DNA of 10,573 bases from Dunaliella salina (GCA_002284615.2 MU070375.1:85213-95785), one strand, 5' to 3'. Positions 1 to 6,808 are shown, numbered from the stretch's first letter. Notes: a model not told the origin generated them from the letters alone. Numbers and translations: made by a program.

Positions 1-108
1 GGACAGCCTGTGAATTTGCTGTGATTGCACTGGACAGCCTGTGAATTTGCTGTGATTGCACTGGACAGCCTGTGAATTTGCTGTGATTGCACTGGGTAGC
101 CTGTGCTG
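1..108. repeat. 31-bp tandem repeat, at least 3 copies, at window edge
   Basis: Three identical 31-bp units run 1-31, 32-62 and 63-93, each beginning GGACAGCCTGTG and ending GATTGCACT. A decayed fourth unit (GGGTAGCCTGTG) follows and then loses similarity. The array starts at base 1, so it may continue to the left. The exact identity of the copies points to recent expansion or ongoing homogenisation. The unit length is not a multiple of three and the array gives no sustained reading frame, so I treat it as non-coding minisatellite DNA. Confidence 0.95.
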
Positions 109-713
109 GCAAGCACAATGGGTCAGACTGCATCCTCTTGTGCGCCAAGTGCCCTTGTGATTGATCTTGTTTAACACTCCCTACCATTGATGCATCATGT
201 TGTTCAGATGTTGCGTCTTGGATGGAGTTTTCATTTGTGCCGTGAAATGGTGTAGCTCATAGCTAGCATTGGAGCAGGCGAGGAGAAATTGAACAGTGGA
301 GCACTGATGACCTGGATGCCAGCCGCTGTTGCTCAAACATGGCAACTCAGTACTTTTGAAAGTGGAGGGTTGATCGGGCTGGGAAAGGATTGGGCCCATG
401 TCAAAGGAATGACGTCAAGCTGAATTGAAATGCTCGTAATTCACAGGGCCATACTGATGTGCTGTTGCACATGACCTTTTTTCCTCATGATGTCTTGAAG
501 TGAGCCTGTCTGGGAGAACAGTAGACTCTCTTTACCCACGCCTGTCTCACGGTTGCAATCTGTTCCAGGGTACAGCTAGATTCTTGACCTGCAGGAACCA
601 GACGGCTGCCTGCAGATGCCGTCAGTGGAATGATTAGCGGCGGGGTTCAGCCCATGTTTTTAAAGGCGTGCCTACACCCAGCAGGGACTCATTTCTTTGC
701 TTGCAATCCACAG
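109..713. other. No gene recognised; unassigned single-copy-looking DNA
   Basis: I see no convincing coding region, RNA gene or mobile element here. Short open frames exist on both strands but lack a coherent composition or splice context. The last part (about 690-713) is pyrimidine-rich and ends in CCACAG, which would serve as the 3' splice site for the candidate exon that follows. If that exon is real, this stretch is intronic or upstream sequence. Confidence 0.4.
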
Positions 714-827
714 GATGTCCTTTCCCTGTTCTCTGGCTGGCATATGGCCTTCTATATTGGTAACTTCAGTGGAACCTACACGCGTCTGCGTCCTGTTCTG
801 TTCAACAACCATCCTTACAAAGACAAG
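714..827 (+). CDS. Candidate internal exon (38 codons), product unrecognised
   Basis: The segment is open in one frame and bounded by a good 3' splice site (pyrimidine-rich, CCACAG|GAT) and a good 5' splice site (GACAAG|GTAAAC). Both borders fall in phase 0. The translation begins DVLSLFSGWH, continues with an aromatic-rich, beta-strand-like stretch (FYIGNFSGTYTRLRP) and ends HPYKDK. The W-H-x-x-F-Y-x-x-x-F-x-G-x-x-T-R spacing vaguely recalls the first strand of lipocalin-like plastid/cyanobacterial proteins. That is an impression only and I do not assign a family. The frame stays open on both sides (630-884), so the exon claim rests on the splice signals. It could pair with the phase-0 segment at 2522-2614 across a 1.7-kb intron. 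It may also be a pseudogene fragment. Confidence 0.35.
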
Positions 828-844
828 GTAAACTTCTGGGGTGG

Positions 845-1893
845 GCAGTTGCCCTATTTGCTGGACATGCTCTTTCTTGGGTGACTTTCTAGAATTTGAC
901 CCTGCCGACCATTGTTGAGCGAGCCTTGGAATTTTACAATTGTTTCAATAGTTATTGGGGTCTTTCGCAACGTGGAATGAATTTTTAAATGGTTTTTCAA
1001 TGTGCTAATAAGAGGTAAAGGTTAATAAAAGCAACCAATCAGGCCTCAAATGCAACTTCATGCTACAACTTAGCAGAGAGCCCTCCTCCCCGGCTACCAG
1101 AACCCATCGAATAGGAGGAGGAGCTGGAGCTTCCCAGCATGAAAGATGTGGCAGCTGAGGCTGTAGCTGGGTGTGTGGGCAGTATAGGCAGGGGAAACAG
1201 AGTAGGCAAGGGAAGAGAAGCTTGCAGCTGTTCCTGAGGACCCCGCAGCCGTAGAATAGGGAGGTACAGGGTCTCGGGCTCAAGGCAACAAGCTCCAGCA
1301 GAGGCGGAGGGGGGGCAGGGGCAGAGGGCATGGGCGAGCAAGGGCTCTGGAGCTGCTGGGAATGCCTGAGGACTTTGCGGGCTGAAGAGATGGAAGGGGA
1401 TGGGTAAAGGCAGGTCTTTCAAAGGGCCCTTGTTTGAAACGCAAAAACACAGGTGCTCACCATTTTGGAGGTTTTTTGGCAGACCTCATAAACCCTTGAT
1501 ACTCATAAATTGACTAATGAGATTATTTTGAGACTTGATAATTGGTTTCGTAATACATTCGTTTGCTGCTGACTTTTTGAATAAGATACTACCTTCACCA
1601 AAAAAGACAACAATTTCAGGAACTCAGTTCACCTTCCTGGCCCCAGATCACCCCCACATGGCCCATTACTCCATACTGTAGCCATTTTTTACTCTCATGT
1701 TTATGTTTGTCACCTGTTTATGCTATCCTAATTAGCTATAACATCTTGCATATTCAAATACAGCAAGAAGGTACCAAAAATGACCTTTTTGGCACCCCCT
1801 GTGCTGGATTTTCTCGTACGGAGGCTACCGGTCTGTATGCAGGACATGCTCTTTCTCACGATTCTTCCTGAAAATCAACCACGCCAACCATCA
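845..1893 (+). repeat. Two diverged copies of a ~70-bp element (about 845-915 and 1825-1893)
   Basis: The exact 15-mer GGACATGCTCTTTCT occurs at 863-877 and 1842-1856. Weaker similarity follows in both places (TTGACCCTGCCGACCATT versus ATCAACCACGCCAACCAT). The copies share orientation and lie about 980 bp apart. A second pair of related phrases, TGACCTTNTTGGCACCCC, occurs at 1781-1798 and 2037-2054. These look like old duplications or remnants of one dispersed repeat inside a possible intron. No termini or coding capacity can be defined. Confidence 0.5.
1078..1420. other. Purine-rich (plus strand) tract
   Basis: About 340 bases are strongly biased to G and A on the plus strand, with runs such as GAGGAGGAG and GGAGGGGGGGCAGGGG. 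The bias removes stop codons from the minus strand, so two different minus frames stay open here (1005-1331 and 1063-1422). The latter would encode a proline-, leucine- and serine-rich 119-residue peptide. Two overlapping open frames are better explained by base bias than by a gene, although a 5' leader or a low-complexity N-terminus cannot be excluded. Confidence 0.6.
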
Positions 1894-2521
1894 GTGCATA
1901 AGGATATGACAATCATTAAAAGAATGACCACGAGTGAGGGAAACATCGCAAGCGATGTTAGAAAGTTTGCAAAACCAATCCTGCATGAGACGCAAGTGGC
2001 ATTGGTGGTGATAAGATGCAGCCGGAGGTCGGAGTTTGACCTTCTTGGCACCCCAGTGGACGAATTTTGATTTAATGGACATGGCTAAACTTCTGTATCT
2101 CACCAATTGTTGTGGTATTTTTGTACATGAACTTCAAATTCATTGATTTCACTCAAATTGGTGCGATGAGCCTGGTGGTCAGAAGTTAGGGCTCAAGCCC
2201 TAGCTAATCACGTGGGCCGTTTCTGGCAATTTGAGTGCTACCTAGCTGGAAACAGCCAGAAAACTTATGAGGGGAGCATGCAAAGAACATGCAATTTCAG
2301 GCCTCGGGTAACTCACTCTGGTAAGGCTCTGTTGGGAAAAGTGCTAGATTTCTGTAGCCCTGCCCTGGAATTTCAGGCACCTGCTCCTGGATACTCTTCT
2401 TTTCACCTGTCAATCCCTTTCTATATCATGTACCTACAGGTAGGGACAGAGTAGGCTGGATGGGTCTACGTACACAGCTTTCATTTATGTGCATTTTGCT
2501 GTACTTCACAACTCATTGCAG
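1425..2521. other. AT-richer non-coding stretch; possible intron
   Basis: Apart from the diverged repeats already listed, I recognise nothing here. The frames at 1780-2070 (plus) and 1891-2106 (minus) overlap each other and run through the repeated TGACCTTNTTGGCACCCC phrases, so I do not count them as genes. The stretch ends in a pyrimidine-rich run and TTGCAG at 2516-2521, a plausible 3' splice site. Confidence 0.4.
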
Positions 2522-2614
2522 GTCCATAACTTCAAGGACGCCTTGAAGTTCCATCAATATCGTTTCCAGGACATTGTCCAATTGCCTCCCAGTGGCAGTG
2601 TCGATGGCGAGAAG
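2522..2614 (+). CDS. Candidate internal exon (31 codons) ending at a minisatellite
   Basis: This phase-0 open segment follows ACTCATTGCAG and ends GGCGAGAAG|GTGGGT, a reasonable 5' splice site. The translation begins VHNFKDALKF, passes through a charged-aromatic stretch (QYRFQDIVQLP) and ends SVDGEK. No family was recognised. Both it and the 714-827 segment start and end in phase 0, so they could be spliced together without breaking the frame. Two things weaken the call. The first codons contain a perfect 10-bp hairpin (2528-2550). The last ~30 bases are the first unit of the adjoining minisatellite, so the apparent donor may simply be repeat sequence. Confidence 0.28.
2528..2550. repeat. Perfect 10-bp inverted repeat with 3-nt loop
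   Basis: AACTTCAAGG at 2528-2537 is followed by ACG and then by CCTTGAAGTT at 2541-2550, its exact reverse complement. The hairpin lies inside the candidate exon just before the minisatellite. It may be a chance palindrome, a small RNA structure, or a fork-stalling site that helped start the tandem expansion next to it. Confidence 0.8.
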
Positions 2615-3303
2615 GTGGGTGCAATTGCCTTGCAGTGGCAGTGTCGATGGCAAGAAGGTGGGTGCCTAATCTTCCGGTGCACGTGTGCCTGATCTCCCAG
2701 TGGCAGTGTCGATGGCGAGGTACGGTTGCGATGATCTCCCAGTGGCAGTGTTGAGGGCGAGAAGGTGGGTTTGATTGCCTCCCAGCGGCAGTGTCGGGGG
2801 CGAGAAGGTGCGTGCCTAATCTCCCGGTGCATGGGTGCCTAATCACGGTGCCTGATCTCCCAGTGGCAGTGTCGAGGGCGAGAAGGTGGGTGCGATGGCC
2901 TCCCAGCGGCAGTGTCGAGGGCGAGAAGGTGCGTGCCTAATCTCCCAGTGCATGGGTGCCTAATCACGGTGCCTGATCTCTCAGTGGCAGTGTTGAGGGC
3001 GAGAAGGTGGGTGCAATTGCCTCCCAGCGGCAGTGTCGAGGGCGAGAAGGTGTGTGCCTAATCTCCCAGTGCATGGGTGCCTAATCACGGTGCCTGATCT
3101 CCCAGTGGCAATTTCGAGGGCGAGAAGGTGGGTGCGATTGCTTCCCAGCGGCAGTGTCGGGGGCGAGAAGGTGGGTGCCTAATCTCCCAGTGCATAGGTG
3201 CCTAAACATGGTGCCTGATCTCCCGGTGGCAGTGTCGAGGGCGAGAAGGTGGGTGCGATTGCATCCCAGTGGCAGTGTCGGGGGCGAGAAGGTGGGTGCC
3301 TAG
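2585..3303. repeat. Minisatellite with 121-bp higher-order repeat
   Basis: The array is built from a ~42-43-bp unit (CTCCCAGTGGCAGTGTCGAG, then GGCGAGAAGGTGGGTGCGAT) in about 13 copies. A 36-bp variant (CTCCCAGTGCATGGGTGCCT...) is interspersed. In the core, the order long-long-short (43+42+36) gives a 121-bp higher-order period: the phrase GCCTGATCTC starts at 2850, 2971, 3092 and 3213. The left end is irregular: units near 2585-2735 carry TCGATGGC instead of TCGAGGGC, one unit is shortened, and the 2687-2850 step is one unit longer. The 121-bp period is not a multiple of three, so the minus-strand open frames at 2532-2846 are incidental. Each long unit carries GAGAAG|GTGNGT, a splice-donor-like sequence. 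Confidence 0.95.
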
Positions 3304-3496
3304 GGATCACTTAGATTGAAGCAATGATCCTGCTATTTTGGTTTAAAGTGCCGCATGTTCCGTTTTATAGTTAGCCCCTTGGTGTGTGCGTCACTTATTA
3401 AAAGGTAAAATATATGCAAGCGCACTGAAGGGTACTGAGTTGAACAGTCTGTGAAGTCTGCACCACAAAGTGCGCTTTGTATTTCCTTTGTTAAAG
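3304..3496. other. Unassigned spacer after the minisatellite
   Basis: There is no gene or repeat I can define. The end (about 3470-3496) is pyrimidine-rich and finishes TTAAAG, which could serve as a weak 3' splice site for the open segment that follows. Confidence 0.35.
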
Positions 3497-3670
3497 ATAG
3501 GAGAGGAAAAACCCTTTGAGCAATGCATAAATTGGATTTTTGCAGAAAGGAAGCTTGTTGGTGTAAAAGGTCGCAGGTCTTTCAAAGAAACTATAAAGAG
3601 ACTATATTTGCTACAAGGGAAATTCATTTACAGCACATATGTGTGCCCACTTCATCCAAAGAACGAATGA
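3497..3670 (+). CDS. Possible terminal exon (57 codons plus stop), unrecognised
   Basis: A plus-strand frame runs from ATAGGAGAG at 3497 to TGA at 3668-3670. It is preceded by CTTTGTTAAAG, an acceptor-like sequence that would join it in phase 0 to the 2522-2614 segment. The predicted peptide starts IGEEKPFEQC and is rich in lysine, arginine and aromatic residues (NWIFAERKLVGVKGRR, KRLYLLQGKF), ending PLHPKNE. The composition is protein-like but I recognise no domain. A second frame (3523-3720) overlaps it, which shows that open frames are not rare here. I see no polyadenylation signal directly downstream. It could be non-coding, and the link to the upstream segments is inference only. Confidence 0.2.
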   Translation: MGEEKPFEQCINWIFAERKLVGVKGRRSFKETIKRLYLLQGKFIYSTYVCPLHPKNE

Positions 3671-3845
3671 TTTGCAATGCAGGGAGTGAGTTTGCCCATG
3701 TTGTACCGCATCTCTCATGAGTGCCGAAGCACAGCCCATCCCAACTTCTTGAGGTGCCTATACAATCGCTGATGGACAGAGAGGCTGCAGAGTTGGTTGA
3801 CCACCTCAGCGGTCCTTTGTTTTCCCGTTTTCTGTTGAACTGATA

Positions 3846-3897
3846 ACCTGATCTGGGGAAGCCTCACAGTGTTAAACAAAACTTCCCCAGATCAGGT
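3846..3897. repeat. Perfect 16-bp inverted repeat, 20-nt spacer
   Basis: ACCTGATCTGGGGAAG at 3846-3861 is the exact reverse complement of CTTCCCCAGATCAGGT at 3882-3897, separated by 20 bases. The pairing stops sharply at both ends. The transcript from either strand could form a 16-bp stem. Candidates are a small foldback element, a hairpin RNA, or a recombination scar. The minus-strand open frame 3872-4255 overlaps the right arm but has no recognisable content. Confidence 0.9.
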
Positions 3898-3978
3898 CGC
3901 AAGCCATCGACCACTCTCCAAGCTTAGGCTTCGGGCTTGACCAATGACATCTTAAGCATTGATTAGCAACCGTGCACT

Positions 3979-4001
3979 TGCACCTACTCCGTCCAGGTGC
4001 A
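3979..4001. repeat. 7-bp hairpin (TGCACCT...AGGTGCA)
   Basis: TGCACCT at 3979-3985 pairs with AGGTGCA at 3995-4001 around a 9-nt loop. The surrounding bases are rich in GTGCA and TGCA words. No function can be assigned. Confidence 0.5.
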
Positions 4002-4810
4002 CATGCAAAAGGTGCAGAAATAACAGTTATTTCCTGTATTCCCATGCTCATGTGGTTTTTTTCCTTTCCACTTTCTTTTGCGCTTACAAGCTGAAGAGTT
4101 TGTGGTCCTAATTTGCTGTTTTGAGCCTTCTCAGAGCCTGGCACACCTGTGAACTCAGGTCCAGTGCTTTTAGCCCAGCTGGGTATATCGTTTCTAATCT
4201 CAAGCAAACCAGTCTTGAGTTTCAGGTGTAGCCATGTGAATGTCATTTCAGACACATCCTATTGATTCCACTTGATTTGCCAACTTTGCTATCTTGTACT
4301 TTGTTCTGGTGCATCTGTTGATCCGCATCTACTTGCATGGAAATGTGAGCAGGCAATCGGCCTCTGATTCCATCCAACAACTTTTTTTTTGGTGGGCATG
4401 TTTCCAGAGGTCCACCACCTACGCCTCAGTACTCCTAGGCGGTATCTAAAAGAAAAGCAGCCGTTGCTTGTTTTTGAACTCTACTTCTGCTCGTCTGGCT
4501 GCCGCACTTGGCTTCCTATGCGAGCTGTGCTTGCTTTCTGGCCATCTCAAGGTTCTCTTGATGGAAGCGCTACTGCTGCAGTTGATGTGCAGTTGAAAAC
4601 CTCTGTGCCACGCTTCAGCCATATTGAATGCAAGTATTTTATGCAAGCAAGTATACTTAATTCATGTAAAATTGTCAGGTTGTCATCTTCACACCTGAAT
4701 TCTGGAGGCGGGCGCTTCCAGGAATCCTCTAGATCCCCACAGGCCCTTCAAATTCTTTACCTTTGTGGTGAAGGGGACTCATGTCTCTCTTATTTAAAGT
4801 TGGGCCGAAA
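4002..4810. other. Unassigned; contains a doubtful long plus-strand frame (4398-5000)
   Basis: A plus-strand frame from the ATG at 4398 stays open to 5000 (about 200 codons). It has no recognisable domain and no codon-bias signal I can see. It runs straight through the 33-bp palindromic repeat at 4811-4843 and the 22-bp tandem duplication at 4943-4986. I therefore regard it as a chance frame or, at most, the remains of something older. Nothing else is recognisable in this stretch. Confidence 0.3.
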
Positions 4811-4843
4811 GCGAGGCTCGACGAGGCTCGGCGAGCCTATTTG
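4811..4843 (+). repeat. 33-bp GC-rich repeat, copy 1 (15-nt near-perfect palindrome inside)
   Basis: This copy starts GCGAGGCTCGACGAGG and contains AGGCTCGGCGAGCCT, a palindrome around one central base. It then runs into ATTTG. It matches the copy at 6335-6367 at about 30 of 33 positions in the same orientation. The pair lies outside the LINE and its flanking 145-bp repeats. It could mark the ends of an older host element or be a dispersed short repeat. Confidence 0.75.
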
Positions 4844-4942
4844 GCGGATGGGCCTCACCCTCGGTGGGAATGAGGGTCATCAAAATGGAGCAAAATTGCC
4901 AAAAAAACTACCCATGGAATCTGCAAAAATCTTAGAGAAATC

Positions 4943-4986
4943 AAATTATACATTTACAAAGTCCAAATTGTACATTTACAAAGTCC
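4943..4986. repeat. 22-bp tandem duplication
   Basis: AAATTATACATTTACAAAGT plus CC (4943-4964) is repeated at 4965-4986 with one difference (ATT[A/G]TAC). This is a recent local slippage or duplication of 22 bp, not a multiple of three. Confidence 0.9.
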
Positions 4987-5211
4987 GGGGAAGTTCATGA
5001 GATGATACTGGGTAGTGCCACAGGAGGAGATACAGGCGAGAGGGCTGGGTTTGCAGCAGTACCAGGGAACCTTCATGCATGATGCAAATGCTGAGTGTGA
5101 GGCAACACCAAGAAGTAGAAGCAGAAGGGAAGGCTTGGGTTTGCAGTGCATGTCTGTGGTACTTGTGGCCGCAACTCACGTGTTGTGCAAGTGAATAGTG
5201 GCAGGGTCTGC

Positions 5212-5357
5212 AGTGACGAACTGGGGGCGGTGTAGGAGAAGACGTCTGAGTTGGTACAACTTATTTGGGCCTGCTCAACATCCGTTTCGCTTGAATTTAT
5301 CAATAAACATGTTTCTAAAATTGTCTGTAAAATCTTGGATCAAATGGAGCCTCCTGT
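5212..5357. repeat. ~145-bp direct repeat, copy A (3' side of LINE fragment)
   Basis: The sequence from AGTGACGAACTGGGGGCGGT to GGAGCCTCCTGT matches 6141-6283 in the same orientation, with roughly nine substitutions and a small indel near 5232. The two copies sit exactly at the two ends of the LINE fragment. The similarity stops at the LINE boundary on each inner side. It also stops at different flanking sequence on each outer side. This is what a long target-site duplication would look like. A pre-existing tandem or dispersed repeat is the alternative. Confidence 0.9.
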
Positions 5358-5383
5358 TAGATTTAGATTTAGATTTAGATTTA
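5358..5383 (-). repeat. (TAAATC)n 3' tail of the LINE
   Basis: On the minus strand four TAAATC units plus a partial one follow the LINE frame directly, and the TAA stop codon is the first triplet of the first unit. Simple-sequence 3' tails are typical of several non-LTR retrotransposon families. The tail ends where copy A of the 145-bp repeat begins. Confidence 0.85.
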
Positions 5384-6140
5384 CATTTGGGGACCTTCAG
5401 CCAGATTGTTCGACTGATCAGCCTGTGACTGGTCCTCGCCAGCCAACATAATATCCATAAGCTCAGAAATAAACAAATAAAGCTTGTTGTTGTGTTGCAA
5501 GAGGAAATCCTGCACACCCTGGACACTAACTTGCTGTAAATAAGGTTGTTCCATTGAAAAAAACACCTGAGAAGCATTTGAACAGGTAAGCATACTTTCT
5601 TCTCAACTCACAAACAGCTGCGTTTCTGCACGTCAAAAGGGCATGGACTTCATCCTGAATCTCAGCACTAGAGCAGCAGTCACACACGAGGAGTTTTGAG
5701 AATCCCAAGCCGCTGTCTCTACCTTCAACCTGTGTGTCCTAAGTCTGAAACGGCTAACATTCCTTACGACATGTCGAGACAGATCCAAATGCATGTGTCT
5801 CGGTAAGCGGGCTGGGGCACGCACATTGTGGTCAAAAGGCACTGCAAACAAAGTTTGATAGGTTGCCAATTTACTGTAAGTCTCCCGAGGGTTTACTCCC
5901 TCAACATCTCTCCACACTGCCCGCAACCTGTGCCTTAGGTCTGCGGTGAACTCTTGAATAGAAATAGGTGTACCCTGCCGCACAGCTTCAACAAAGGAAT
6001 CACAGCGCCGCAATCCTTGAAAGGCATCTAAAACTTGAGCAGTCCAGCAAGAAGGCTCACGAGAATGAATGTTCAGGTCCGCTTTCAGCACGCTTCTCAG
6101 CGTCTCGCTATTGGACCCTGAGCATGCTATTATACATTTT
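5358..6140 (-). pseudogene. 5'-truncated, frameshifted LINE ORF2 C-terminal fragment
   Basis: On the minus strand this encodes the region downstream of the reverse transcriptase core in a plant non-LTR retrotransposon. In order there is LRHRLRAVWRDVEG, the conserved-looking SRFRLRTHRLKVETAAWD block (around 5705-5755), then a zinc-binding motif VCDCC...DEVHALLTC (CX2C...HX4C; around 5620-5690). The end is DFLLQHNNKLYLFISELMD and MLAGEDQSQADQ, with the stop at 5381-5383. The frame is broken twice: once between AAWDSQNSS and LLVCDCC (about 5685-5705), and once near the seven-T run (about 5550-5590). The endonuclease and catalytic RT domains are absent, as expected for 5' truncation during target-primed reverse transcription. 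I recognised the family from memory of fern and seed-plant LINE products. It is non-functional as it stands. Confidence 0.8.
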
Positions 6141-6283
6141 AGTGACGAACTGGGGGCGGTAAAGATGACGTCTGAGTTGGTGCAACTTATTTCGGCCTGC
6201 TCAACATCCGTTTCAATTGAATTGATCAATAAACATGTTTTTAAAATTGTCTGTAAAATCTTGGATCGAATGGAGCCTCCTGT
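6141..6283. repeat. ~145-bp direct repeat, copy B (5' side of LINE fragment)
   Basis: This is the partner of 5212-5357. It starts AGTGACGAACTGGGGGCGGT and ends GGAGCCTCCTGT. The LINE coding sequence starts immediately inside it, which is why a minus-strand open frame (5633-6292) appears to fuse this repeat to the LINE. That fusion is accidental. The two copies differ by a few percent, so the duplication is not recent. Confidence 0.9.
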
Positions 6284-6334
6284 GAGAAGCAATGTTCTAA
6301 CTATAACCTCCCAACAAGGCCCTACCCAAGTAGG

Positions 6335-6367
6335 GCGAGCCTCAACGAGGCTTGGCGAGCCTATTTG
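6335..6367 (+). repeat. 33-bp GC-rich repeat, copy 2
   Basis: This copy starts GCGAGCCTCAACGAGG and ends GCGAGCCTATTTG, in the same orientation as 4811-4843. Its palindrome carries one mismatch (AGGCTTGGCGAGCCT). The two copies bracket a 1.55-kb segment that includes the LINE and both 145-bp repeats. Confidence 0.75.
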
Positions 6368-6504
6368 AGATTTTGGGACACCCTATTTTCCCATGGCTAC
6401 TATTAATTTCCTTTCTTTTGCTTAATTGCTGTGTTGTGGGGGTTTCCTCTGCCTATGTGCTTCTTTTTCTTGATGAATTACCACAGTCCGGTCCAATAAT
6501 ATCA

Positions 6505-6550
6505 ACCGTTAAACACTTTACGCTAAACCGCTGAGACCGTTAAACACTTT
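6505..6550. repeat. 15-bp direct repeat (ACCGTTAAACACTTT), two copies 31 bp apart
   Basis: ACCGTTAAACACTTT occurs exactly at 6505-6519 and 6536-6550. The copies overlap the 3' end of the minus-strand frame at 6518-6808. They could be a local duplication. The sequence between them is too short to be an element. Confidence 0.8.
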
Positions 6551-6808
6551 CTGCGCATACGTGATGCCGTAGTGCTTGTTCATGATGTATCGCAAAATAG
6601 CGACGCCCATGTCGAGTCCAATGTGGTCTGCCACGACGGATCTCACTCCCATCCATGCACATTCCGACTGCACTTGAATACCATATATCTCGAACCTAGC
6701 AGTGTGCCCCTTTTTCTCAGATTCACTGGGCTTCCTCTTCTTCATGGCTTTGTTGAATTTGCCGGCATAGGTCCCTGGCATGTTGGCCAATTTCCTACAA
6801 TATTTCAT
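6518..6808 (-). CDS. Protein-like minus-strand ORF, 96 codons, unrecognised
   Basis: The frame starts at an ATG (6806-6808) and ends at TAA (6518-6520). The product would be basic at its N-terminus (MKYCRKLANMPGTYAG, then KKRKPSESEKKG) and end with a hydrophobic-aromatic half (GLDMGVAILRYIMNKHYG). Codon choice is balanced and looks like real coding sequence (many GCC, GGC, GTC and ATC codons), unlike most open frames in this window. I recognise no family. An in-frame stop lies eight codons upstream of the ATG. The last codons run into the 15-bp direct repeat, so the C-terminus may be altered or truncated. It may be a captured or degraded host gene fragment beside the LTR element. Confidence 0.35.
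   Translation of the reverse strand: MKYCRKLANMPGTYAGKFNKAMKKRKPSESEKKGHTARFEIYGIQVQSECAWMGVRSVVADHIGLDMGVAILRYIMNKHYGITYAQKVFNGLSGLA

Noticed and set aside
301..345. Hammerhead ribozyme core (CTGATGA at about 304)
   Set aside because: No matching GAAA-containing strand or closing stems follow. I checked other CTGATG-like and GTTTCG sites on both strands by eye without finding a complete motif.
1005..1422. Two overlapping minus-strand frames (108 and 119 codons) as a gene
   Set aside because: Both are open because the plus strand is purine-rich here. Overlap in two frames and low-complexity Pro/Ser/Leu content argue for base bias.
2532..2846. Minus-strand frames rich in Cys/His repeats (HCHWE) as a repeat protein
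   Set aside because: They are translations of the minisatellite, whose 121-bp period is not a multiple of three, so the frame is not kept along the array.
2585..3303. CRISPR-like array
   Set aside because: Units are contiguous variants of one sequence with no unique spacers, and the setting is eukaryotic.
3872..4255. Minus-strand 127-codon frame as a gene
   Set aside because: It ends inside the inverted repeat, has unremarkable composition with no domain, and no splice or promoter context supports it.
4398..5000. Longest plus-strand open frame (about 200 codons) as a gene
   Set aside because: It has no recognisable domain, and it passes unbroken through a palindromic 33-bp repeat and a 22-bp tandem duplication. 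It looks like a chance frame.
5358..5383. Telomere-like repeat
   Set aside because: The unit TAAATC/GATTTA is not the plant telomere repeat, and its position at the LINE 3' end explains it as the element tail.
6141..6292. N-terminal extension of the LINE frame (MLLTGGSIRSK...) as a real protein part
   Set aside because: It is the translation of the 145-bp flanking repeat, which also occurs at the other end of the LINE without LINE coding sequence attached.
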